This document shows, piece after piece, positions 48,867-59,685 of a DNA stretch of 64,000 bases. The number at the start of each line of letters is the position of its first letter. Position 1 is the first letter of the stretch. The stretch covers positions 4,611,499-4,675,498 of the forward strand of contig CM040746.1 in NCBI GenBank assembly GCA_022829145.1, written 5' to 3'. This DNA comes from Albula goreensis (lineage: Eukaryota > Chordata > Actinopteri > Albuliformes > Albulidae). Made by a program: the position numbers and the translations under genes. The notes below the pieces were generated by a model. The model was given only the letters and a program-made list of their open reading frames with translations, made no database searches and was not told the origin of the DNA.

Positions 48867-49647
48867 CAGTAATCCCTCTTCGAGGGTCACATTCCTAAAA
48901 AAATGCAGTACTTGGTGAATCCACGGTTTATGAAGTTTACTTTATAAAATATATGAAATAATGCTACATACAGGCTATGTAATATTCTGTAAGCATGTAT
49001 TACACACTACACTCTTCCAAATGCATACAAAATCAAGCAAATACCACAACTGACAAAAAAGATAAATTGGTGTACCTTAAAATTCATTCATTCATCACAT
49101 TCCTTACCTTCTACTAAATTGTCACCACCGGCATTGTTTGCTGAATGTCATCGACCTGTGATGATGGAGGGGAAAGTGGAATACTTGAAGCCGCCATTGC
49201 TGTGTTGCTGCTGGCTGAAGATTGAGAAATCGTGCCTTAATCTGTCCTTTTATCTCGGTTTTCCATTTTACCCTTCATCATCAAAGACACAACATGCTCA
49301 GCAAAATGCTTGATTTTGTATGCATGTGGGAGAGTGTAGTGTATAATAAAGGGCTAAAGAATAGTACACATGGGTGTCAGTTTGTTTTGAAAAGCACTGG
49401 GGACGACGGGTTCAACTAGCAAAAGGCCTTCAAAAAGTGGTGGGGATGAAATGGGCCATGACAAAAAGTGGTGGGGACATGTCCCCAGCGTCCCCAGTGT
49501 AAGTGACACCTGTGATAGTATGTATTTGTAGCTTTGGTTCCACTAGCCCTACAAACCGTGTATATACAAGTCACAGACCCGTGGTGAACTGGTGTACATT
49601 AACATAACCGTGTATAAGTGAATTCCATGGCTGGTGAGGGATTACTG
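48867..49647. mobile_element. TA-flanked DNA transposon (Tc1/mariner superfamily, Tigger/pogo-like ends), defective
   Basis: Starts CAGTAATCCCTC and ends GAGGGATTACTG, perfect 12-bp inverted ends, with TA on each side (48865-48866 and 49648-49649). CAGTAATCCCTC-type ends are known from Tigger/pogo elements. The interior lacks an intact transposase; a Ser/Pro-rich minus frame around 49100-49230 may be the last trace of its C-terminal tail. Without the nested MITE (49369-49514) and one target copy the element is about 630 bp. Confidence 0.8.
49369..49514 (+). mobile_element. 146-bp hAT-type MITE nested in the TA-flanked transposon
   Basis: Begins CATGGGTGTCAG and ends GTGACACCTGTG; the flanking octamers are ATAGTACA (49361-49368) and ATAGTATG (49515-49522), a decayed 8-bp target duplication. 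Both ends carry GGTGTC-type inverted termini, and GGGGACATGTCCCC (49476-49489) is shared with the 72-bp element at 15.7 kb. The middle has three AAAAGTGGTGGGGA-like repeats. No coding capacity. Confidence 0.8.
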
Positions 49648-49649
49648 TA

Positions 49650-50221
49650 CTGCCTCTCATTTATCCAATTTTTGTTTTGGAACAAACAATGAGGCTCAGT
49701 AGCTCAGCAAAAAGAATGTAATAGATATCACAATGTATGGCAGGCTTTGATGAAACATGACCTGTGAAGAGTTTGTAAGATTTAATGCCACAGTTCAGTT
49801 CTTTAGCCTATTTCTGTCATTTAAACAATAGCATGTTAATACATTTAAAAGTGTTACTTTAACAATTTTAGAATTTGTGGAAAGTTAAGTGTAATATATG
49901 TAGATATTTGAATGGATAAAAATGCTGTTTGCAGAAAAATTGTTTTAGTAGAATAAGACAGATGCCTTCTGTCACTGTCAATCTTACTGTCAGGTTGATA
50001 TTTTATTCAGCAGCCATACATAATTACTCATGATATAATTATAGCTGCAATTGTGTCTAGAATATTTCGAATAGTTTCTTTTAATAAAACCTCGCTATTC
50101 ATTCTAGGTGTGAAAAAATAACTAGCATTTTGTTGAAGGCTGAATGAAATTGCATTAATTTATTTACTACTCTTCAGAAGACTGTGGTTCTTGCCTCTGA
50201 GTGGCATGTCTCTCAAGGTGT
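49650..50221. other. AT-rich unique non-coding DNA
   Basis: Nothing recognised. Confidence 0.45.
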
Positions 50222-50420
50222 TTTTGTGTGTGTGTGTGTGTGTTCATCTGAATGTATGTGAGTTAGCGTGAATATAGCTTTGTTCCAGTGTGTGTAAGAG
50301 AGAGAGAACATGTGTGTTAATACATGTTCCTGTGTTTAGTATGTGACTGTGTGTGTTTGTGAGTGCGTGTGTGTGTGTGTATGTCACCATGTAAGTGTGT
50401 GTGAGAGAGAGAGAATGTGT
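50222..50420. repeat. Several (TG)n / (GA)n patches
   Basis: TG tracts at 50222-50242, 50348-50380 and GAGA patches at 50297-50308 and 50402-50414, separated by short unique DNA. Confidence 0.8.
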
Positions 50421-50531
50421 GTGTATGAATACGGGATTGTTCCTGTGTCCAGTGTGTGATGCTGCAGTACAGAGTGGGTTAGAAGCTGCAGCGCTTATCC
50501 TCAGATGACTCCTCTGTCTCACTGAAATATT

Positions 50532-50766
50532 CAGTACCTGTGCTTGTGTTCACCCTGTCACTTTTCAGTACCTGTGCTTGTGTTCTGTCACTTTCCAGTA
50601 CCTGTGCTTGTGTTCACCCTGTCACTTTTCAGTACCTGTGCTTGAGTTCACCCTGTCACTTTTCAGTACCTGTGCTTGTGCTCACCCTGTCATTTTTCAG
50701 TACCTGTGATTGTGTTCACCCTGTCACTTTTCAGTACCTGTGTGTGTTTCCGCTGTCACACAGCAG
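50532..50766. repeat. 34-bp minisatellite, about 7 units
   Basis: CAGTACCTGTG starts at 50532, 50566, 50596, 50630, 50664, 50698 and 50732: period 34 bp, with one 30-bp unit. The unit is CAGTACCTGTGCTTGTGTTC, ACCCTGTCACTTTT. The Cys/Ser-rich plus frame at 50540-50773 is repeat-derived. Confidence 0.95.
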
Positions 50767-51216
50767 TATTTGACAGGCCCAGTGTACACAAAGCAAATGA
50801 ATTTCAGTGTCATTCATGGTGTTAAATGTAAATCCACACTCTCACAGGACTGTGTGTCACGTCAGCTCCTTCCCCATCTCCCTCCATCCTTAACACCCAC
50901 CCCCCCAGGGTCCCACAGGAGTGTTTGCAAACATACCCCCATCTAATCTGTACCCCATTGCTCTGAGGACCCCTAATGAGGGGCTAACTGGCAGTTTGGG
51001 AGCACAAAGGGAGGGCCCGTGTCGTTCCTGAAGAGCCGTCTTTGTGACTGGGCCACTGAGCGGCAATGTGGGGCCCCATGGAGATTACCCACCCAGGGGT
51101 TCTTTATTACCAGCCTGCACCCCGCCGCCTCTCCCTCACAATGGCCCGTGATGGAGAACAGCAGGAGGTCCTCTGTACGAGGCCAGTTCATTTACTCCCA
51201 CTCAATCACACAACGA
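50767..51216. other. Unique non-coding DNA
   Basis: Balanced composition; short frames on both strands without domains. Confidence 0.4.
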
Positions 51217-51600
51217 GCACTTACAGACACACACACACAGACACATGCACACACATAAGCACACAGACACATACACACACACAGACACATGCACACACAC
51301 ATGCACACAGACACACACACACAGACACATGCACACAGACACACACACAGACACATGCACACACATATGCACACACAGACACATGCACACACACGCACAC
51401 AGACACATACACACACACACAGACACACTCACACACACTCACACAGACACATGTATACAAACACAACTTTGCACAAGCACACATATGACCACATGAATAC
51501 ACAAGAACACACATATATATACACACATATGTAAACAGAATCATATGAGTACACAAATACACTAACACACATGTCCATACATATACATACACACACACAA
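51217..51600. repeat. Long compound CA-rich repeat
   Basis: About 380 bp of (CA)n with regularly placed GACACATGCACA and GACACATACACA units, becoming irregular after 51450. All long His/Thr frames (plus) and Cys/Val frames (minus) here are read from this repeat. Confidence 0.95.
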
Positions 51601-51676
51601 CTGATGAAGATGGACTACACAGCAGCACTCAACACTTTTTACTTCAGCCCATTATATAATGGAGAGCATTATATTA

Positions 51677-51944
51677 CTCTGTCAGGCAGAGTGAGATTGT
51701 GTCAGACTGCCAGACAGGGTGAGACTGTTTTATGCTGTCAGGCAGAGTCAGTCTGTCTTAGACTGCCAGACAGTGACACCATGTTTGACTGTCAGGCAGA
51801 GTGAGACCATGTTAGACTGTCAGGAAGAGTGATACTGTGTTTGACTGTCAGGCAGGGTGAGACTGTGTTACACTGTCAGGCAGAATGAGATTGTGATAGA
51901 CTGTCAGGCAGGATGAGATTGTGATAGACTGTCAGGCAGAGTGA
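51677..51944. repeat. 28-bp minisatellite, about 9.5 units
   Basis: Units of CTGTCAGGCAGAGTGAGACT, GTGTTAGA with many substitutions (CTGCCAGACAG variants in the left part). Most units are 28 bp, one is 26. Confidence 0.9.
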
Positions 51945-52685
51945 GACAACAGCAGAGAAAGAAGCAGCTCTTCTTAGTTTTAAAATGCCCCTCCACCACT
52001 CCCCTTATTTCATCCAGTGATAGAATCTCCCCTGCATGCTGCCCTCACCCCCCCACGGCTCACTGTGCAGTGATGTCTTTATTCTGTGAATGGATTCATC
52101 TTAGTCCATAATCAGTCTGCTGCTTGTGGCATGGTTCGTATCATCAGGTCTGTTGTGTGGGCCGTGTTTCATTCACTGCCCTGATTGGCAATGCTGTTTG
52201 TGGTGTCCACATGTCTGCTGAAATCAATACACTGTCCTGACAATGCCTGTAAACCACATTAGTACAAATGTCTTCTTAATGTCCAAATCGATGATCCCTT
52301 TTGCTCTGGAAAACCGCTAATGTGAAAGAGGTTTTTTTTTTTTTTTTTTTTTAGATGTGTTCCTCAGTAAAGATTCTTCTTTCCTCAATTTTTTCCATTC
52401 TGTTTGATCTTTTAGTTGCACTCCTCCTTCCCTCCAGCCTGAAATCTCCTTCTCAAGCCACACGAAAGCAGCAAACCTGGGGCAGTTTTTGACTTCATAC
52501 TAAAGCTTAAGGTTTGCTTTGTTGATGGGCTGTGAATCACTGGTGTTGTTAATGCTAAGCACGGTAGTTAAGACCTCCTGATATCGAGAGAATCGCTGGT
52601 GGTTGTTCATTGCTAAGCTCAGTGGTTAAGACTTCCTGATACCTGACAGTGAGAGAACCAGTGGCTGTGCATTTGTTCTGCCTCT
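51945..52685. other. Unique DNA with a poly(T) tract
   Basis: Poly(T) at 52332-52352. A roughly 60-bp sequence around GCTAAGC...GGTTAAGAC...CCTGATA occurs twice in tandem (about 52555-52650), diverged. No gene recognised. Confidence 0.45.
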
Positions 52686-52873
52686 GAACGTGTGTGAGAA
52701 TGTGTGTGTGTTCATATGCATGTATTTGTGTGTATGCCTGTGGGTGCATTTGTGTGATCAAGTGATTTGCATGAGTACACATACATGTCTATGTATGGGG
52801 TTTGTTTATTTGTGTTTTTAAGTATGTATTTTGTGAGTCTGTAAGTGTGTGAGTGTGTATGTGAGGTTCTTGT

Positions 52874-52905
<32 letters not shown>

Positions 52906-52950
52906 CGTGTGTGTGTGTATTTAATGGGAGTGTATGTGTGTATGTTACCA
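52686..52950. repeat. Compound TG-rich repeat
   Basis: Irregular TG-rich sequence with a pure (TG)n core at 52873-52906, then CGTG(TG)n. Confidence 0.85.
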
Positions 52951-54575
<1,625 letters not shown>

Positions 54576-54924
54576 TGTTGTGCCCTTTAAAAAAATGTGC
54601 ATTGAAAAACTTAAAAGAAATGTAAGCCCTCAACTGAAGAGGAAACGATTTAAAAATCTTTATTTCATTTGTTAGTATTTTACATAGTTGAACAGACACC
54701 CTTCGTGTTGGTTGTTAAATAAGGTACTGTCACTTTAAAATACTTACGTTTGTGTGACGACATTAGCGAGCTACCGTGATCCTTTGTTAACCTGAAGGAA
54801 TGGAAACAGAAGCAAGACGGAGAAAATGTTACAAACCAAACTTGTTGATGTCGAACCGAGCCTTTATTAAAAAGTTGCCTGGAAAGGAAGAGCTTCTTCG
54901 TGAGTGTCTTTCTAAGGGTGCAAC
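54576..54924 (+). repeat. Left LTR
   Basis: Begins TGTTGTGCCC and ends GGGTGCAAC, imperfect inverted termini of the TG...CA type. It contains TTTAAAAATCTTTATTTC and a CCTTTATTAAAAAG segment. Matches 57436-57793 throughout. Confidence 0.9.
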
Positions 54925-54932
54925 ATAAATTT

Positions 54933-54950
54933 TGGTGTTTCCACCCGGTT
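54933..54950 (+). promoter_or_regulatory. Primer binding site, tRNA-Val type
   Basis: Eight bases after the LTR, TGGTGTTTCCACCCGGTT is complementary to the 3' end of vertebrate tRNA-Val (CCGGGCGGAAACACCA), with one mismatch in the first 18 bases. It would have primed minus-strand DNA synthesis. Confidence 0.75.
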
Positions 54951-55109
54951 TTACATCAATACATCGATCCGTAACTGGAGAACGGAGGAAAAACTTGGAG
55001 GGCAACGAGCGGAAAATGGATGGAAACTAGCATGCTAACGCACTGCAGCTAGGAGGTACCGTGCTCGTGTGGAGAAACGCAGGAACGAGGTACTGAGTTT
55101 TCATTCTTT

Positions 55110-55710
55110 GATCAATAGACCGAGAGAGACATGGAAATATAATCGGAGTGGGAATCTGTTGTAAACGAAATTGAAAAAAAATTACCTGGCTTATGTCTGA
55201 GCGAACTGAACGAGTTAAGTGACGAACTGAAATGGCAAATTACTGACGATATGCGTGATTCATCTGCTTACTGAGAAGAGCAATTTTAGCGCAGTTAGAA
55301 GGGAATGATTGTAACTAGCTTGAAAGACGAGGGAAAGTCAGTGCTTTTTGCTACAAGTGACCGCATTGAGGGAATCTGAAAAGTTTCAAAGGGCGAAGTT
55401 CGAGTATCTGTACCTGATCTCAGGGAGGACGGACAGCCTTGAACCAGCTAATGTTTGGTCTTCGGTGGTGACTAATAGCATTACACTCCCTAGTTTTTCT
55501 CCTAACCATGCTGAGAGTGCAGTTGAATCAGAAGCAGCACACGTCAGTGTATCAAGGCGTGAACATACGCGTCCTATGTACCGAAGAGATCTGAAAATTC
55601 AGCGTCAGATTGGAGGTATTAGCCAAAAAGAAACTTAATTTCTACAGTTTAGAGAGACAAATCCAGAGAGCTCTAAAGAAAGGCTATGAACCAAAGTATG
55701 TTGGTGTCTG
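55110..55710 (+). pseudogene. gag remnant of the LTR retrotransposon
   Basis: Gag would form the particle core. The plus strand shows decayed pieces in different frames: a leucine-rich segment LSELNELSDELKWQITDD near 55201, an open piece 55348-55638, and after a frameshift near 55625 a basic segment [16 protein letters not shown] near 55645-55692. The RRDLKIQRQIGG segment (about 55580-55615) lies in the second piece and is consistent with the gag of fish gypsy-type elements. In-frame stops occur at several places and the C-terminal part is deleted. Gag identity is inferred from position and general resemblance. Confidence 0.55.
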
Positions 55711-55740
55711 AAACAAAGAAAACCAAACAGAACAACAAGG

Positions 55741-56490
55741 ATGCCAATGCAAAGTATTGAAACCTTTGTGCCATTTGAAATGATCTCAATTGACTATCTC
55801 CATTTGAAAAGAAGTAAAGGGGGAGTTGAGTACATGTTGATGATTGTCGATCATTTTACAAAGTTTGCACAAGCCTATGCCACACCAAATAAATCAGGCA
55901 AGACTGCCGCACGTAAAATATTTGATGAAGTTTCAGGGTTACAGTGGAATTCAGCACTCCAGAACCACTCCCTCAGTCCAATCCAGCAGAATGCTTTAAT
56001 AGAACTTTATTAAGTATGCTTAGAACACTAGAGGAGACACAGAAACCAAATTGGGAGGACTACCTCAACAAAGTTGTCCATGTGTATAACTCAGCTGTGC
56101 AACCAGCATACTGGTTATTCCCCATTCTTTTTGCTTTTTGGATGAGAACCGACTCTGCCTTTTGATCTTATGTTCACAAAAGAACATAAGCATGGAGTAC
56201 AGTTCTGGAGCCCAGAGACCATGTCTTAGTCAGGAATCTCTCAGAGAGAGGAGGACCTGGTAGGATACACACACATTGGGAAGACAAGATCCATGTTGTT
56301 AAAGAAAGGAGAGGAGTAAATGGTCCTGTCTATGTAGTTGAACCTCTGGATGGAAATGGACGTGAAAGAATTTTACATAGGAATCTCCTCTTGCCTTGTC
56401 CTTACCTAATGGAGGCAGATAATGCAACACACATGAAAGAGAAAAAGAAAGAATCAAAAGAAAATATAAGAAAAACTGAGAGAGAAACAA
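55741..56490 (+). pseudogene. Integrase (C-terminal part of pol), deleted and frameshifted
   Basis: Integrase would insert the DNA copy into the genome. The first frame (55741-55935) holds the start of the catalytic core with its first Asp ([10 protein letters not shown]) and [15 protein letters not shown]. An internal deletion at about 55937-55945 removes the segment with the second catalytic Asp. The core then continues in another frame (55944-56165) with the Glu region ([17 protein letters not shown]), ends at a stop, and after another break the C-terminal domain follows (LVRNLSERGGPG near 56226, ending near LHRNLLLPCP). Two frameshifts, at least one internal deletion and stops make it inactive. 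Confidence 0.85.
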
Positions 56491-56502
56491 TCAAAAACTC
56501 AT

Positions 56503-56868
56503 GTGTACCTGGAGAACTCTGACAGTTCAAGTGAAGAGGAGTGTACCCTGTGGACACCAAGTCAAAGTAACAAGAATAGTCTCCACCATCAGGAACCTAC
56601 CTTCATACCTGCAGTGAGAGAAGATCCTGGAGAAGTGGAAGTAGTGTTTGAAGAGGACGCAGCTGACGAGTATGCTCAGGATGAATGTCGAGCTGAGGAG
56701 GAGGCCAGGCAGGAAAATGAGTCAAAGGGAGATCAATCTGTGGAAACAGAATCAGAAGATGAACATGATGAACGAGAGATAAATCGAAGATCTACAAGAG
56801 TTCGTCAGCCCAGAATCATGTATACATATGATGAGCTGGGACAACTGACATACAGACCTGTGAAATAA
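56503..56868 (+). pseudogene. Acidic C-terminal tail of the pol polyprotein
   Basis: This open stretch is very rich in Glu and Asp (EEDAADEYAQDECRAEEEAR) and ends RRSTRVRQPRIMYTYDELGQ... before a stop at 56866-56868. An acidic spacer with a basic RRSTR-like end and a tyrosine-rich terminus is usual at the C-terminus of fish gypsy pol proteins. It is in a different frame from the integrase domain before it, so a frameshift separates them (about 56490-56510). It is the longest intact coding remnant of the element. Confidence 0.7.
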
Positions 56869-57424
56869 TATTCAGTTTTGAATGTCGAAAAAGCATCACC
56901 TGAGAGAAAGGAGAAAGAATTAGTTATGTTAGTTCAGTTAAACACGTATTCAAGAAGAAACTGTTGATACTTACCTGTGGGAAGTTAAATTTAAGTTAAA
57001 GGACTGTGGTACATGTGAAAGATTACAGTAAGAGCACATCTTGGAGCACCATAAGTTTATTGGCAGAAGTGAAGGACAGTCGACACAGTCTTCTGAGTAG
57101 ATGTTGTTCCAACTCAAAGCATTCAACATGTTGATGTGCATTGAGAGGTGAAATGGTAGCTAGCCATAGGTATCTTAATGGACTTTGGGGGCCCACCAAT
57201 GTACCGTGAGTTAAGATTAAACACCTCTGCAGGAAAAGTATAGTAGTATGCCTATATATCCTGATTATGCTGTTGTAATGTGGAAAAGATGTGTAAGTAC
57301 TCTAAAACTGTAGAAAAATGCTTGTGTCACAGTGTATGAATGTTTTGTAGTTTAATCTTCAGATATGTATAGTTTGTACTGAAGCTTAAAAAAATGTTTT
57401 GTTAACATTGTATTTTTTTTTTTA

Positions 57425-57435
57425 GTGGGGGAGGG
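57425..57435 (+). promoter_or_regulatory. Polypurine tract of the LTR element
   Basis: GTGGGGGAGGG sits immediately 5' of the right LTR, the place where plus-strand DNA synthesis is primed. It follows a run of about 12 T. Confidence 0.75.
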
Positions 57436-57793
57436 TGTTGTGCCCTTTAAAAAAATGTGCCTTACAAACTTAAAAGAAATGTAAGCCCTCAACTGAAGAG
57501 GAAACGCTTTAAAAATCTTTATTTCATTTGTTAGTATTTTACATAGTTGAACAGACATCCTTAGTGTTGGTTGTTAAAGAAGGTACTGTCACTTTAAAAT
57601 ACTTACATTTGTGTGACGACATTACCAAGCGACATGACATTACTTTTTTTAACCTGAAGGAATGGTAAAAGAAGCAAGACGGAGAAAATGTAAAAAAAAA
57701 AAAATAAGACTTGTTGATGTTGAACCAAGCCTTTATTAAAAAGTCGCCTGGAAAGGAAGAGCTGCTTCATGAGTGTCTTTCTAAGGGTGCAAC
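57436..57793 (+). repeat. Right LTR
   Basis: Direct copy of 54576-54924, with an added A-run near 57692-57704 and several substitutions (for example around 57620-57650). Confidence 0.9.
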
Positions 57794-57860
57794 GCTATCT
57801 ATAAGCATAAACCATGAATAGATAGTATACATCCACACCAAGTTTAGTCATAGTGCACAC

Positions 57861-57886
57861 CTGTCAATTACCACCGTAATTGACAG
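57861..57886. repeat. Perfect 11-bp inverted repeat with 4-nt loop
   Basis: CTGTCAATTAC (57861-57871), loop CACC, GTAATTGACAG (57876-57886). Each arm contains TGTCA next to AATTA, resembling a TALE-homeodomain half-site beside a homeodomain core. No protein binding can be inferred with certainty. Confidence 0.85.
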
Positions 57887-58769
57887 TTATATGTGATTGG
57901 TTGGATACATTCTATAACTGAGGATTTGTGTGAAAAATCAGAGTTATGAGAAAATAATTTGTGAATATTGTACATTTTTCTAGTTATTGTTGAAGTGTAG
58001 AAATTTTCATTCATTTGAATTGCAAAATGTTTCCTTTAATTTTCTGTTGTGTTTTTGTTTCTGGTGGATATATAGGCCTGTGTTCTTTTCATCTCCTGCA
58101 AGAGACTCTTTTAGAAAGACTTCATTTACAACCAGTCCTTTGTGCAGGATTCTCTGAGGGAAGTTTTTCATTTTCCTTTAGAAACCTACAGTAAATGCCA
58201 GAGGTTAAAGGCTGTTCCTGTAGTTCAGGAAAAAAAGTGCAATTCCCCTTGTAGCAACCTCATGCCTGTTGGTTCGTCAGCAATTATTATTTTGCCGAAT
58301 CCAGCCAATATGTCAAGAGAACCTCAACCAGAGAAACAAAAGGAGTCTTGTCATTGCCTAAAAAGGAGCTCTCTCAAAAAAAGCATTTCCTTTGAAAAAG
58401 TTTCATGGATTACGAGTCTTCTTTTATAACTGTGGGCCATGACTGAGGAAAGTGGGGTGTTTCCACGCTTGGCTCCCCCACTCCGCCAGTTCGGTCTGAG
58501 AGGGTTGGCCAGCACTAATGTACTACGCTGGTTGAATCCTTACAAATCATGGTCTCTAAATGCAAACATGCTGGCATAACACTGGGGATGAAAGCAGAAT
58601 CCTGTGGCGCTAATTTGGAACTGATTCTGTAGGGATTTGTTGGGACCACTCACTATCATACTCCTGATAATCGAACAGCGTACCAGCATACACACTGCCA
58701 ACACACTTGCTACAATCAAAAAGTTACTTAGTTGACTTCACAGTGTCATGCTGGCCAGTTGGTGTATGA
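57887..58769. other. Unique DNA with an unassigned open frame
   Basis: A 95-codon plus frame (58142-58429) is open and starts just after TCCTTTGTGCAG, which looks like a splice acceptor. Its product has a Lys/Ser-rich C-terminus and no recognised family. It could be a terminal exon, a retroposed fragment or chance; I do not call it a gene. Confidence 0.3.
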
Positions 58770-58940
58770 AAGGGAGAGCGAGAGTGAGTGAAAGGGAGGG
58801 AGAGAGTGTGTGTGTGTGTGGGGAAGAGAGACAGACAGGAGAGCAAATGTAAGAGAGAATGTGGGATAGGGTGGGAAAGAGTGTGTGTGAGAAAGAGAGG
58901 GGGAAGAGATAAAGATGGGAGAGCAAATGTGAGAGAGGTA
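58770..58940. repeat. GA/GT-rich imperfect repeat
   Basis: GAGAGA, GTGTGTG and GGGAAGAGA blocks; the segment with GGAGAGCAAATGT is present twice (about 58838-58851 and 58918-58931), which gives a period near 80 bp. Confidence 0.75.
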
Positions 58941-59685
58941 GGGAGTGATTGACGCACACCTCCATTATCAACAGCTCTCTCATTGCAAACAGCCAATTCA
59001 TCAGGCTGAGAATTCCTCCACAGAGTCTAATGTTTTTCTCTGGTCTTTGTCGCCATTTTCACTCTTTCTCTGTCTTTCTCTCCCCCTCTCTCACTCACAC
59101 ACATGCACACACATTCATTCTTTTTCTCTTATTCTGACATATTATACCAAGCTTGGTTTGAATATGTGTGTATGTGTGTGCTGAAAAAATTGTCATACAT
59201 CATTCTTCTATGCAAAGGATTACAGTCACAGTGCCATGTACAGACACCATGAAATGTGACATCCTCTTGCAAATTTTATGCTCTAATGGGGGTCGTCATA
59301 CGCTGATGTTCTAAGCGCTCAGTTTTGCAGCATGGCACCTCACAGACTTGAGCTGTTAAACCGCCATCCACAGCTGTGAACATGGAGTGCAATCTGACCT
59401 GACCGCAAATGTTGTCGGTGCCATAGAACACGATGTGAAACGCGGTCTCTCGGGAACAGACAGTATCCCATGTACCGGGAAGAAACTTTGTTCTCCCGAA
59501 GCTCCTCCAGACCAGCGGCTCAACTGTGTTTTTAGGAGCCTCAACGGCCAAACATTCATTAACTCACGAAATTCACAGATGCTGAGAAAAGTTGATCAAA
59601 TCCATTCACTGTGAAACTTCTTTCTGCGGCTTCTCTCTGCATGAGAATTGTGCCACTGTTACGGTTTTGTTGCTATAGAGAGGTT
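58941..59685. other. Unique DNA before the satellite, with an unassigned minus frame
   Basis: CT/CA-rich patch at 59060-59125. At 59276-59551 the minus strand is open for 91 codons with balanced amino-acid content (for example WRSFGRTKFLPGTWDTVCS). There is no ATG at its start and no recognised family. It may be a fragment of an exon or of a mobile element next to the satellite edge. Confidence 0.3.

Larger units (their letters stand above)
54576..57793 (+). mobile_element. Ty3/gypsy-type LTR retrotransposon, internally deleted
   Basis: Two direct LTRs (349 and 358 bp) flank about 2.5 kb, less than half of a normal gypsy interior. In order: left LTR, primer binding site (54933-54950), gag remnants, a junction near 55710 that jumps straight into integrase, integrase C-terminal part, an acidic tail and a purine tract before the right LTR. 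Protease, reverse transcriptase and RNase H are missing. GGTAT (54571-54575) and GCTAT (57794-57798) are a likely decayed 5-bp target duplication. The order ending in integrase, with no envelope gene, fits Ty3/gypsy rather than a retrovirus. The LTRs differ at roughly 30 positions by eye, so the insertion is old. Confidence 0.9.

Noticed and set aside
51192..51628. Long Cys/Val and His/Thr frames on both strands
   Set aside because: Direct translations of the CA-rich repeat.
54576..57793. Endogenous retrovirus with envelope
   Set aside because: The coding order ends with integrase and an acidic pol tail; no envelope-like frame with signal peptide or membrane segment lies before the right LTR.
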